54,578 nucleotides of DNA from positions 1-54,578 of the forward strand of contig JAUCBJ010007261.1 in the NCBI GenBank assembly GCA_032718475.1, written 5' to 3'. The position numbers and the translations under genes are program-made. Positions 43,280 to 52,578 of this stretch are shown here, piece after piece. This stretch comes from Nemertoderma westbladi (taxonomy: Eukaryota; Xenacoelomorpha; Nemertodermatida; Nemertodermatidae). The notes under the pieces were generated by a model. That model did not search any database, was not told where the DNA came from, and was given only the letters and a program-made list of their open reading frames with translations. The stretch's first letter is position 1; the number at the start of each line of letters is the position of its first letter.

Positions 43280-44602
43280 CTACTACTACTACTACTACTA
43301 GGATCGGCATGCTGCATTGCAGCTGCATTTTTAAGAATGCTGTGCCGGCTTGTCAACAAAATTGCACCGCCACAACTCCCTATCACCCATGACATTTGCT
43401 AGATCATCCGCATCTTTAAGGCCAGTGTCCTTTAAGATGCGTCTCAAGAAAGTCATGGGCTGTCCACCATGCTTATTCACTCCATGAGGCTGCCAAAGTA
43501 CAAGATTATGCACTGGCTGGTCCTCATGGCGAAAGCAATGTCCTGCAAAGCGGAGGCGATTTTGTTCTAGAGTCAAGCTTGGGGGAACCAATGAGACACC
43601 TCCAATGTTATATAGTGTCTGGTTGGAGATGTGTGCATTGTACTTGACACAATGAACCCGGCGTAGCATTCTTGTGAATGTGCCATCCAGAGATTTGGTG
43701 TCCTCAGCAGTTAGAGCCCAGCATGGACTCCCGTAGAGGAGTACTGGAACTACTGCTGCTCTAAATAAACGGACCTTAAGTTTCCGATTAATTCTCGGTG
43801 ACTTCCAAATCCTGGAAAGCCTACTCAAGGCTGCCCATGCCTTTCCCTTACGTATTCGAAGGTCCTCACATGACTTCCGGATCCATGATCCCAGGTAACA
43901 GAAGTCGTCCACATGCTCAAGCATACCATCCTTTGAGCTTATGCTCATCCGATCAGAGACTTGCTGAGGACTTTCAAAGTTAACTGTCAGAATTTTGGTC
44001 TTTCTGGAGTTAATAAAAAGACCAACACTAGAAGCAGCATGTTCTAATGAGCTGAGGAGCCGTTGGGCTCCCTCTAATGATTCTGAGAGTACTCCTAAGT
44101 CATCAGCAAAGTCTAGATCAGTTAGGTACTTGGCAGGATTTCCTCGACTTCTGGAGCCAGTAGGTGGAGTTATCATCACCCCATCATCATTATAATGATC
44201 TAAGGACATGCGTAGAACATAGTCAACCACAATAATGAACAAGAATGGTGCAAGTGTGTCTCCTTGGAGGACGCCCCATAACACTTCAAATGGTTCTGTG
44301 TCACCGTCAACAGTAGACACAAATGTTGTTGAACCATCGTATACTGATCTGATTGCTGCAATAATTTCATCAGGAATCCCATATAATGAAAGTATGCTGA
44401 ACATACGTGAGCGAGAGACTGAATCAAAGGCCTTGAAGAAGTCAACAAAGATAACAGCCAGATGCCTGTCTTTCTTTTTTGATAACTCTTCAATTATCCT
44501 TCTAAGTGCCAAAATGGGCTCCATGGTCCCACGACCTTTACGGAACCCATTCTGATTTCCACGGAGCAGTCTCTCAATGGGATCCCTGGTGCGATTTAAT
44601 AG
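43280..44602 (-). mobile_element. RTE-like LINE, 5'-truncated, TAG tail (copy 2)
   Basis: The minus-strand insertion ends in a (TAG)n tail (CTACTACTACTAC at 43279-43301) and is flanked by an 11-bp duplication: CTGCTTTTCTA at 43269-43279 and at 44603-44613. The RT ORF runs from the truncation (about 44600) to TAA at 43331. Only RT and the C-terminal domain remain; the endonuclease is absent. Confidence 0.9.
43331..44602 (-). CDS. Reverse transcriptase of RTE-like LINE (partial, open)
   Basis: Open for about 420 codons. It starts inside RT with LRGNQNGFRKGRGTM, then IFVDFFKAFDSVSRS (catalytic Asp, box A), GVLQGDTLAPFLFIIVVDY (box B), TDLDFADDLGVLSESLEGA (FADD, box C), INSRKTKIL (box D), FCYLGSWI (box E), then VLLYGSPCWALT and the C-terminal LRFAGHCFR...LVLWQPHG domain. 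The catalytic FADD is present. No stop interrupts it, but with the 5' part missing it cannot act alone. A complete element would carry an apurinic endonuclease upstream. The clade (RTE or a related one) is inferred from motif wording and the microsatellite tail. Confidence 0.85.
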   Translation of the reverse strand, partial: LLNRTRDPIERLLRGNQNGFRKGRGTMEPILALRRIIEELSKKKDRHLAVIFVDFFKAFDSVSRSRMFSILSLYGIPDEIIAAIRSVYDGSTTFVSTVDGDTEPFEVLWGVLQGDTLAPFLFIIVVDYVLRMSLDHYNDDGVMITPPTGSRSRGNPAKYLTDLDFADDLGVLSESLEGAQRLLSSLEHAASSVGLFINSRKTKILTVNFESPQQVSDRMSISSKDGMLEHVDDFCYLGSWIRKSCEDLRIRKGKAWAALSRLSRIWKSPRINRKLKVRLFRAAVVPVLLYGSPCWALTAEDTKSLDGTFTRMLRRVHCVKYNAHISNQTLYNIGGVSLVPPSLTLEQNRLRFAGHCFRHEDQPVHNLVLWQPHGVNKHGGQPMTFLRRILKDTGLKDADDLANVMGDRELWRCNFVDKPAQHS

Positions 44603-44613
44603 CTGCTTTTCTA

Positions 44614-45170
44614 GTGAAATGTTGAATATTATTATTTTAACTCTAAACTGAACTAAACCTTACAGAACCATTTATACAACAAAAACTGACTGCCTGCATA
44701 TTACCGTTTACTGACGAACTTATGTTTAAAGATATCGAAAAAGCTTCATTAGTTTCATTTTCCTTTGACAGTTCAAACCGAATGGTGCGGTGGCTGATTG
44801 CGGCCTATTATTTCAATTTTTTAATGTTTTTCACCCTGGTGAAAAATATTTAAATGTTTAACTATTGACTTTCGGTGATTGTTTTATTAGAATAACATGC
44901 CACTGTAACCTGATCCTTTCCCTTAATTGATTATTAAGATTGGTCGAGATATTAATCGCCAAGAGTGAATCTGGATCAAAATGATAGCTTTCGATATTAC
45001 TTAAGCAATCTAACTACTGTACATGTGTTCAGAGTTATGACACATTTCTGGCGCGTTTTTCACCCGAGTCATAAATGTTTTTACCTGGGTGATAAACTGA
45101 CTTTTCTTCAGACCAAACTGGGCTCAGTTTAGGTGTCCCGCTTTGGCACTCTGTGAATCTGGTCACCTTA
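44614..45170. other. hAT element interior, right part
   Basis: AT-rich. It holds the piece AATAACATGCCACTGTAACC...CCTTTCCCT, shared with about 12725-12765, and a local hairpin TTTTTCACCCTGGTGAAAAA at about 44828-44847. Confidence 0.6.
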
Positions 45171-45237
45171 TCTACAGGATAATTTGAAAATGGAAACATG
45201 GGCACAATGAGGATACGTGCTGTGTTTAACGTCTCCT

Positions 45238-45640
45238 CATCATCCACTCATCACCGGGGCAATTGTCATTATAGAAAATGCTTTTGTTGTTTCTCCTTTC
45301 TCACCTAAGGACCTTTGGACCATATCCTTCATTAAGCTCACTTTGGTCAAGGGGATGTTTCCAAGCTGCTAACTCCTCAACAGCACAACTGATATTTTTT
45401 TCATCAGCTTGGCTGAGTGCAGTGGGATGACCAGGCTCTCCCATAAGAAATGTTTTACTTAGTTATAGAGCGTTCCATAATAAGACAATCCAAAAGATTT
45501 GTACTTCTTTGCAGTTCCTTTGATACTGCACCCTAATTGGTTAACTTCTCTCAGAGCATTAGCTAGAGTTTCCAGGGTGTCATTTCTATAACATCTTGAT
45601 CCTGTCTTCCGGATATACCTATAAACCATGATGAAACCTA
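45238..45640 (-). pseudogene. pogo/psq-type transposase N-terminal remnant
   Basis: Minus strand: MVYRYIRKTGSRCYRNDTLE, ALREVNQLGCSIKGTAKKYK (a pipsqueak-type helix-turn-helix), GTLYN, frameshift, then GHPTALSQADEKNISCAVEE, LAAWKHPLDQSELNEGYG and after a stop FYNDNCPGDEW (the second, CENPB-like DNA-binding half: GRPTAL...W..PL..EL...P.DW pattern). The DDE domain is absent; the remnant ends about 70 bases before the hAT target site. It could also be a relic of a host gene derived from such a transposase, but the two frame changes indicate decay. Confidence 0.65.
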
Positions 45641-46169
45641 AGTCAATGAATACCTGACAGTCTGACAACAGGACAAATGCTAATAGCTAATGGGTTATAG
45701 ATTAAAATGCCACAAAGTTGTGGCATGGTTATGTTATAGGACTGTCTACCATCCTACAAAGTATCGTATTGGCAAGTAAGATAATAGGCAAAACTATAGA
45801 ATCTACCACCTATCACAGTATCATATTCCATTCTGTATTTTTAACCTATATTTTTACTCCATAATGTAGGCCTACTTATCAAATGGAAACTCAAAATCTG
45901 AAATCATTTTTTTTATAGATACACCCCCACTCGGGGTAAATTTTTTTAATTTACAAATTTCATATTTGGCCTTTTGGCGACAAACAGATCTTTATTTCAA
46001 AAATAGGTGTCATAAAATTTAAATGAAACTGAAACTAATTTAACTGTTCTCGTTTTTTGCAAGCAATAGCTGATAGATTTACCAACGAGAAAATATAAGA
46101 TTCTCATTTTGAGGTTTCACCTATCTTTCACAACATTAAAATAGCCTATATCTCTATATCTCCCCACCC
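45641..46169. other. AT-rich DNA, nothing recognised
   Basis: No coding motif. Contains one TAGGCCTA (45867-45874). Confidence 0.5.
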
Positions 46170-46605
46170 ACACACTTAGTTAAGTTTGGTATACTGAGTT
46201 GCGCAAAGGTCATTGATCGTCTTATTTAATTACGGTTTTCTGAGTTGCACATAGTTCATTGACAACCTTAGTTATGTTCGGTTTACTCACTTGCGCAAAG
46301 TTCATTGACCGCCTTAGTTAAGTATGGTTTACTGAGTGGCACATAGTTCATTGACAATCGTAGTTAAGTTCGATTTACTCACTTGCGCAAAGTTCATTGA
46401 CCACCTTAGTTAAGTATGGTTTACTGAGTGGCACATAGTTCATTGATCGTCTTAGTTAATTACGGTTTACTGAGTGGCACATAGTTCATTGACAACCTTA
46501 GTTATGTTCAGTTTACTCACTTGCGCAAAGTTCATTGACCGCCTTAGTTAAGTATGGTTTACTGAGTGGCACATAGTTCATTGCTCGCCTTAGTTCGTTG
46601 GTTGA
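46170..46605. repeat. 46-bp tandem repeat in alternating dimers
   Basis: Two monomer types alternate: A contains CACTTGCGCAAAGTTCATTG and ACCGCCTTAGTTAAGTATGG; B contains AGTGGCACATAGTTCATTGA and the CAACCTTAGTTATGTTCGG class. About nine monomers are present, the first and last degenerate. Confidence 0.9.
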
Positions 46606-46961
46606 AGGAGTTGCCCATAGTCAATAGCTTAATTATGTTCAATACGTTTTATTGTTCAGGCTCATTGCATTATTTAGGAGTTATCAATAAATTACATTTT
46701 GAGTTTTTTTAGTTTTTTGAGTTTTTTTATAAAAACGGTATTATGATATAATAATATTCTTTAATTATACAAACTGTATGAATTAATACGAACACTCGAA
46801 CAGGGTTTTATAACTAAATTAAAAAACAATGCCATACCGACCTAACCGGTACATAGTAACCGCCACAATTTACAACAAGTTTCATCAGTCCCACTAAGTT
46901 CGTTGAAATTATTCATCATCCTGCATTAGTTTCTTTCGTGCCTTCTTCATTACAGTAAGTC
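46606..46961. other. AT-rich flank of the recombinase remnant
   Basis: T-rich tracts at about 46700-46730. On the minus strand 46905-46960 could encode a basic end (MKKARKKLMQDDE) in a different frame from the recombinase, so a further frameshift may lie near 46965. Confidence 0.35.
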
Positions 46962-47537
46962 TCAATATTCCGGTTGATCAGTTGGAGCTCGTAGATTTTG
47001 GATGATGTCAAATGCTTCCACAGCTTCACGTGCAGAATTCCTCGCATCGTATACACTTCTCTGGGTCTTCAAACTATGTTTCATTTGTTTGGCGACTAAA
47101 TACTGTTTTGTTACTTCGGTACTGGTGGTACTTCGTTGGTTATGAAAAGCCACTAAATGGCGATTGGCTGTTGGAGTAGGGTTCGATTTTGAGTGAGGAA
47201 GTGCAGAGCACCAAAGTGCTCTAATTGGTTTGCTTATACTATCTAGAGCAGTGCCAGAACTTGTGATGAATACATTATCAACCTTTGGTCGCTTCCTGCA
47301 TAATTGTGGCCTACCAAATAACAACCACTTCTTAAGGCGCTCGTATGTATCTCCTTGCATGACAATTTCTGCCTTTCCCGCGGATTCACTCGTTTTATGA
47401 TTCAACACATTAATTATAACCCTATTTCCATCTTTCTCTTTAATCCTCGACGTTACATCAGATAGCACCATATTGGTAAATGGTCCAGAATGGCTAGCAT
47501 TTGTGAAGTTCAACAAACAAAGCAAATATGACTGCAT
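46962..47537 (-). pseudogene. Tyrosine recombinase domain of a Crypton/DIRS-type element
   Basis: 191 open codons on the minus strand. LLNFTNASHSGPFTNMVLSD matches the region around the first catalytic Arg, although here the Arg position reads His (ASHSG against usual A.RSG/RPG). It is followed by INVLNHKTSESAGKAEIVM (the beta-hairpin Lys), KRPKVDNVFITSSGTAL, TANRHLVAFHNQRST (second Arg), and MKHSLKTQRSVYDARNSARE (His and the nucleophile Tyr). The combination fits tyrosine recombinases of Crypton or DIRS elements. Upstream the frame ends at a TGA and coding shifts to the Cys-rich segment. Loss of the first Arg and the frameshift suggest an inactive copy. Confidence 0.7.
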
Positions 47538-47539
47538 AT

Positions 47540-47746
47540 CGCTGAGTGGAACAGTGAGTCATCACTTCTCAGGCAATCAATTGCATTGGTAATATTGCGA
47601 ACCTTCTCTGAGCTAAAGATTTGGGCGATTTCTTCGTTTGAAGGCATACTTTCAGTCGCTTTATCAAGTGTATCTCGACTACAAACTTTAAGTGAACATC
47701 TAAAACATCTAGTACTCCTGATACAGTTACAACATGTAGAACATGT
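47540..47746 (-). pseudogene. Cys-rich segment upstream of the recombinase
   Basis: In the minus frame: RPTCSTCCNCIRSTRCFRCS, LKVCSRDTLDKATESMPSNE, IAQIFSSEKVRNITNAIDC. Seven Cys in about 25 residues (C-x2-CC-x-C-x5-C-x2-C) look like a zinc-binding domain. It runs into the recombinase with a frame change near 47540, so the two were probably one protein. Confidence 0.45.
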
Positions 47747-47871
47747 AGGCCTACCAGCCGCAGCGGTATGTTAGGCTACAAGCTTAAAACATAACATCAG
47801 AACATTGTTCTGAAATTGAAATTTGTATTGTGGTACAGTGTACATGTGTAAATGTATTTGTAAATGTATTT

Positions 47872-49251
47872 GGCACAAAAGTTGCCAAATTGTAAAAAAA
47901 TAAGGCATACAAAATTTCTTTAAATTTCGTCTATATCTTCATGGATCCCAAGAGGGTTGAAATGTTGAGCCATCGCAATGCTCCATAATGAAATTTATAA
48001 CAATATAACAAATTAATGAAAGATCAATGACTCCAGAAAGAACTTCCTGCATGCATCAAATGTCATCAAATGGGTCCAAACTTAGTTAGATACCAAAATT
48101 TTTGGGACCAAGGGAAGTAGTGCCACAGGCACATGAGCAGAACCTACTCTTTGGCGCAAGTGGCTCTTATTCTCAATTATGGTGATGGACATTCTCCTAC
48201 GGCATTAATATCATGCTCATTAGAACCGCAATGACCGATTTAGTGGGGGTAGACACCATCAAAACAAACATAGAGCGAATAGTTATTGAGATATTGCAGA
48301 AAATGTTAAGTCCAGCACAAGTCAACATTACCGCCTTAATGATTTATAGACAAATACACAAACATTTTACTTCTAATTATCTTAAGGGATCAAAAATATA
48401 CACATCACTGCAATTTATTGATAATCAATAATATTGAATTTATTTAGTGTATACAGAAACCTTCAAAATTAAAGAGTAGTGATTACAGTAATTCACTATA
48501 GCTTTTGTACAAAATGTGTGGAATGGGTCAACTCAATATCAAGTATTAATTGGAATATAGTAAAAAGTAATCAATTATTAATAAAAATATTAATTAACTC
48601 TAGTCTTGAAATTTTGTAAAATAACTCAAGAACTAATGACTCTAGGCCTTCTCTTATTTTGAAGGTGTCTGCACCCACTATATCGATAGTTCTGTGATGT
48701 GTCTATTCTTGATTCCTTGAGATAATTCAAAGCATCATTTTTAATGTATTTGTCCATCGCATCAAAAGGAACGTACATCAAAAAGCGGTAATGTACATCA
48801 AAAAGCGGTAATGTAGACTTGTGCCGGACTTCACATTTTATGCGATATCTCAAGAACTATTCGCTCTACGTTTGTTTAGAAGGTGTCTACCCCCACTATA
48901 TCGGTCATTGCGGTTCTAATGAGCATAATATTAATGCAGTAGGAGAACTCAAAGTTGGCCATCGCGAAAATTGAGAATAATCATGACTTGCACCAAATGG
49001 TAGGTTCTGGCCATGTGCCTGTGGCACTATTTACCTTGATCCAAAAGTTAAAATTTTGGTATCTAACTAAGTTTGGACCCATTTGATGACATTTGATGCA
49101 TGCAGGAAGTTCTTTCTTGGGTCATTGATCTTTCATCAATTATGGCGCATCGCGATGGCTCAAAATTTCAACCCTCTTGGGATCTGTGAAGATATAGACG
49201 AAATTTTTTTTTTGCCTTATTTTTTTAACATTTGGCAACTTTTGTGCGCCG
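47872..49251. mobile_element. Long palindromic (foldback) element, about 1.38 kb
   Basis: The left arm 47872-48430 and right arm 48640-49251 are inverted copies with a roughly 200-bp loop. Outer ends read GCACAAAAGTTGCCAAA on both sides. Shared blocks include CTTCCTGCATGCATCAAATG, GGTCCAAACTTAGTTAGATA, AGTGCCACAGGCACATG and AACCGCAATGACCGATTTAG. A 20-bp direct duplication (TGTACATCAAAAAGCGGTAA) lies at 48773-48812 in the right arm only. No ORF. A single arm is repeated at 54100-54400. Confidence 0.85.
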
Positions 49252-49360
49252 GTTGAACAATGAAATTGAAAAAAAAAAGTAAAAAACGCACCGCCCTAAT
49301 GCATAGTCCATGTGACACTGTATTAAAGAAGAGCAAAGTATCTTGCAGGAGTTGGTATTT

Positions 49361-50044
49361 AAAAAGCAGAGGACCTAATATACTACCTTGCGGTACACCA
49401 CAGGTAATCTCTTGTACAGTAGACTGCGATTTGCTAATGACTACAGTTTGACCTTTGTCTGACAGGCAGGACTTGAACCAGTCTATAGAACCTACACCCA
49501 TCAGGCCTAACTTACCAAGCAGAATTTCGTGATCTACAGTATCGAAAGCCTTTTGTAGGTCCAACATTACCATACCGGTATATAAACCCTTTGCGTTATT
49601 ACATCTAATTGTATCAGTTAAGTTAATAAGGCAGGTGTCTGTAGAATATGATTTACGAAAACCGGACTGAAGTTCATAGATCAGATTTAGCCTACTAAGA
49701 TGTGCCTCCAACTGTAAAAAAAAAACAGAACGTTCTAGAATTTTAGATACAATACTTAAGATACTAACAGGTCTGTAATTACAGGGTTCTACTTTACTAT
49801 TCTTTTTATACAGAGGAACAACCTTAGCTAATTTCAGTTCGTCTGGTACTACATTATCTACGATAGGGTAATTAATAATAAAAGTAACAGGCACTTTAAG
49901 TACTTCAGCATCATCCTTAAGAAAACGGGCAGGTATTAGGTCTAGACCGGTACTTTTTGAGGCTGATAGGCTAAGTAGATTTTGAAAAACGAAATCCTCA
50001 GAAACGGGTTTTAAAAATAACTTTTCTGAATTTTGTAATGTCAT
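49361..50044 (-). pseudogene. CR1/L2-like LINE reverse transcriptase, truncated
   Basis: Minus frame from 50044: LSASKSTGLDLIPARFLKDD, LAKVVPLYKKNSKVEPCNYR (RT0/1), SILSIVSKILERSV, LQSGFRKSYSTDTCLINLTD, YTGMVMLDLQKAFDTVDHEI (box A Asp), WFKSCLSDKGQTV, and CGVPQGSILGPLLF (box B), ending at 49361 before the FADD box. The open frame continues to 49217 in unrelated sequence. No stop interrupts the RT part. The 5' side also stops at 50044, so it is an internal fragment. Confidence 0.8.
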
Positions 50045-50706
50045 GTACCGTATGAGAAGGTGACTATCAAAGTAGCCCGGTGGCCGGAGGGCCGTAATTT
50101 AATTTTATTAAATGATATCAGATTAATTTAGAATTTAGTCTACTTTGCCTTTCCAGCAAAGCAAAATATGTCTGTATGTTTTTAGTTACATTAGCAGCCA
50201 GACCAGATAGGATTCATATTATCCCAGCCCAGGCATATATGGGTGGCCAAGGAAAGGTAATAAAGATTAAAGACTCCATCTAAATGTTGTATCGCTCAGC
50301 CACATCACCAATAATCAATAATCCCCCCCCCCCCCCCCCCCCCACTCTTCTCTACCATATAGTAGTCTGTAAATATGGCCTTGTAACTTGAACATAATGG
50401 AAGGAAGGGGGGCCTAATTGATCTAGCAGGAGGGTGTGGCGCCTCACTGTCGCTGCTATTCAGCACTGTGGGTACAGTGTACGTACAGCGTTGGGGTTTT
50501 GACTCCACCTGTGTTCAAACCAGGCCCGTATGGTGATCATAATATCTGGGGGGCAGAGGCCAAATCTGGGGGGGCAAACCCATAACTGGGATTTGGGGAG
50601 CAACAACTAAGTGAGAGTTAATTTAGTACATAAAGTATAATCAATATTGTTTAAAGGTGTGTGGGGCGAGCCACGAAGTTGGCGGAGCCTTGGTGAATTG
50701 ACACTG
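50045..50706. other. LINE 3' end, C21 tract and dispersed-repeat half
   Basis: 50220-50277 ends GGTAATAAAGATTAAAGACT, typical of an L2/CR1 tail on the plus strand. C21 lies at 50323-50343. From 50660, GTGGGGCGAGCCACGAAG repeats 16527, and this dispersed repeat is interrupted by MITE copy B. Confidence 0.5.
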
Positions 50707-50710
50707 TTAA

Positions 50711-52273
50711 CCCTATTAGTACCGGGCTATAAAATGCTGTACAAATACCGGGGGGAGGGTCATATTGACCCCTCCCTCTAAAATCAACAAATATTAACGA
50801 AAACGTCTGACTTGTTTGTACGTAGGTATCACTAGTCTGGATCCGACCGAAAAAAAAATTTAGAAAAAATGTACTGGGATGGTAATATTGCAGCACCAAA
50901 ATTACAAGTAGTGCACAATTTTCACAAAATTTGAAAGTTACATTTTTCGGCTAATTGTTTTTCAATACAGGTTTTCTGGGGCGCAAAATACATTGGAAAA
51001 TATTTAAAAATGATATGATTACCATAAATGGCTGTTTAGTCCTCTATGCGTAGGAAAAAGATGAAAAAAACAAGTAACCAGCACTTTTCAGTTAGAACAC
51101 AACATTTTTAATTCACTTATACGATGCTATAAATTCACATTTTCAGGTTTTCTAGGGCGCTGATTCTAATGGAATACATTTCAAATATGCCAGATCATTG
51201 CTACATGTATTTTTCGGCGTAATTTGGCAAATTTTGGTGCTAGCACCAAATTTCGTACCCATCACCAAAAAGTACAAGTTTGCGATATCCAGTACTGTTT
51301 TTATTGATTCCATCGGATTCAGGACCCTCATAAACCCGTATAACGCAACAAACAAGATGATACTATCTACTGATCAATTTACTCATTTTCCAAAATTTGG
51401 TGCTGTCACAACAATTTTCACCCACTGGCGAAAGATACAAGTTTGAAAACTCTTATGAAATTTTTACTGATTCCATTGAATTCAGAACCCTAACAAACCC
51501 GTATAACGCAAGAAACAAGATGACACAATCAATTGATATATTTGACGGTTTTCAAAATTTGGTGCTAGCACCACATTTTGCACCCACTTCCGAAAAATAC
51601 AAGTTTGAGATGTCTAGTTCGATAATTATATATTCCATTGAATTCAGAACAGCCATAAACCTCTAAAATGCAAGAAATAAATTGTCACAAGCAATTTTAT
51701 CTATTGAATGGATTTTCAAAATTTCGTGCTAGCACCAAAATTTGCACACAGCACTGAAACGCTTGGTGCGCTTTGATACGCTTGGTGCAACTCGTATATA
51801 TTTCATCGAAACCAGAACCCCAAAAAACCCCAATTGCGTAAAAAACAAGTTTCAAACAATCAATTTACAAAACTGACCTATTTCAAAATTTGGTGCTGGC
51901 ACCAAAATTTGGCACCCGCCGAAAAAAACAAGTTTGAAATTTCTAAATCTATTTATATGAATTCCATCCAATTGCTAACACTAAAAAACCGTGTAAATCA
52001 AAAATAGAGATGTTACAATTAATATTTAATGAAATGTAATTTTCAAAAAACGTCTCAAAAAAAGTGCCAAAAGTAGGGTTAAAAAATGGTGCTATAACTA
52101 GAAAACTACCCAATATTTTTGAAAACGGTTTTCACTACTAGGAAGACAATAGATTTTTAGGAAAAGTCATAAAATCTCAGATTCCCAACTGCGTTTGTTT
52201 CAGAATTATAATAAAAAAACCACGGGGGGGTCATATTGACCCCCCCCCCCCCCCCCCCCCGGGTTTAATAGGG
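50711..52273. mobile_element. piggyBac-like MITE, copy B
   Basis: TTAA flanks at 50707-50710 and 52274-52277; termini CCCTATTAGTACCGGG and CCCGGGTTTAATAGGG. It is 1563 bp, colinear with copy A (1551 bp) and the same orientation. The right subterminal C-run has grown to C21 (52240-52260). The 163-bp units start with GGTGCTAGCACC at about 51237 and recur at about 51400, 51561, 51727 and 51890. A duplicated TTGGTGCGC/TTGATACGCTTGG patch at about 51762-51790 is private to this copy. Confidence 0.85.
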
Positions 52274-52566
52274 TTAAGGAGAATGTCAATAATGGCAAAT
52301 AGTTGTTAACGTAACTATTTTGACATTCATATAAGGCAGAATTTATTTAAAGCTGTCGAATTGAAAATTTGTAGGCATAAATATGTCCAAAACTTGACAT
52401 TATTTTGCGACTTTTGACCCCAACAGTTCAACAGTCTCCCGCTAGATGGCTACATGTCTAAACATTAAATGTCCTCCCATTTATTTGCTTTTAATCCGTT
52501 TAAGCTGAAACTTGGCAGAATTGTACTCGACCATTAGCTGTGTCATTTAAACTTTTTCTGTGGTCT
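52274..52566. other. Flank between MITE B and the LINE
   Basis: Right half of the dispersed repeat. No gene recognised. Confidence 0.4.
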
Positions 52567-52578
52567 TAACCCTTGTGT

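Larger units (their letters stand above)
43161..45170. mobile_element. Non-autonomous hAT-like element carrying a nested LINE
   Basis: Termini TAAGGTGACCAGA (43161) and TCTGGTCACCTTA (ending 45170) are inverted. Flanking octamers TCCACAGG (43153-43160) and TCTACAGG (45171-45178) match 7 of 8, as expected for an 8-bp hAT target duplication. The left subterminal part is GC-rich with repeated GTCCCGCTTTGG, echoed inverted-side at 45136. Without the 1.33-kb LINE and its duplicated target the element is about 0.68 kb and has no transposase. It was inserted beside the pogo/psq relic. Confidence 0.75.
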
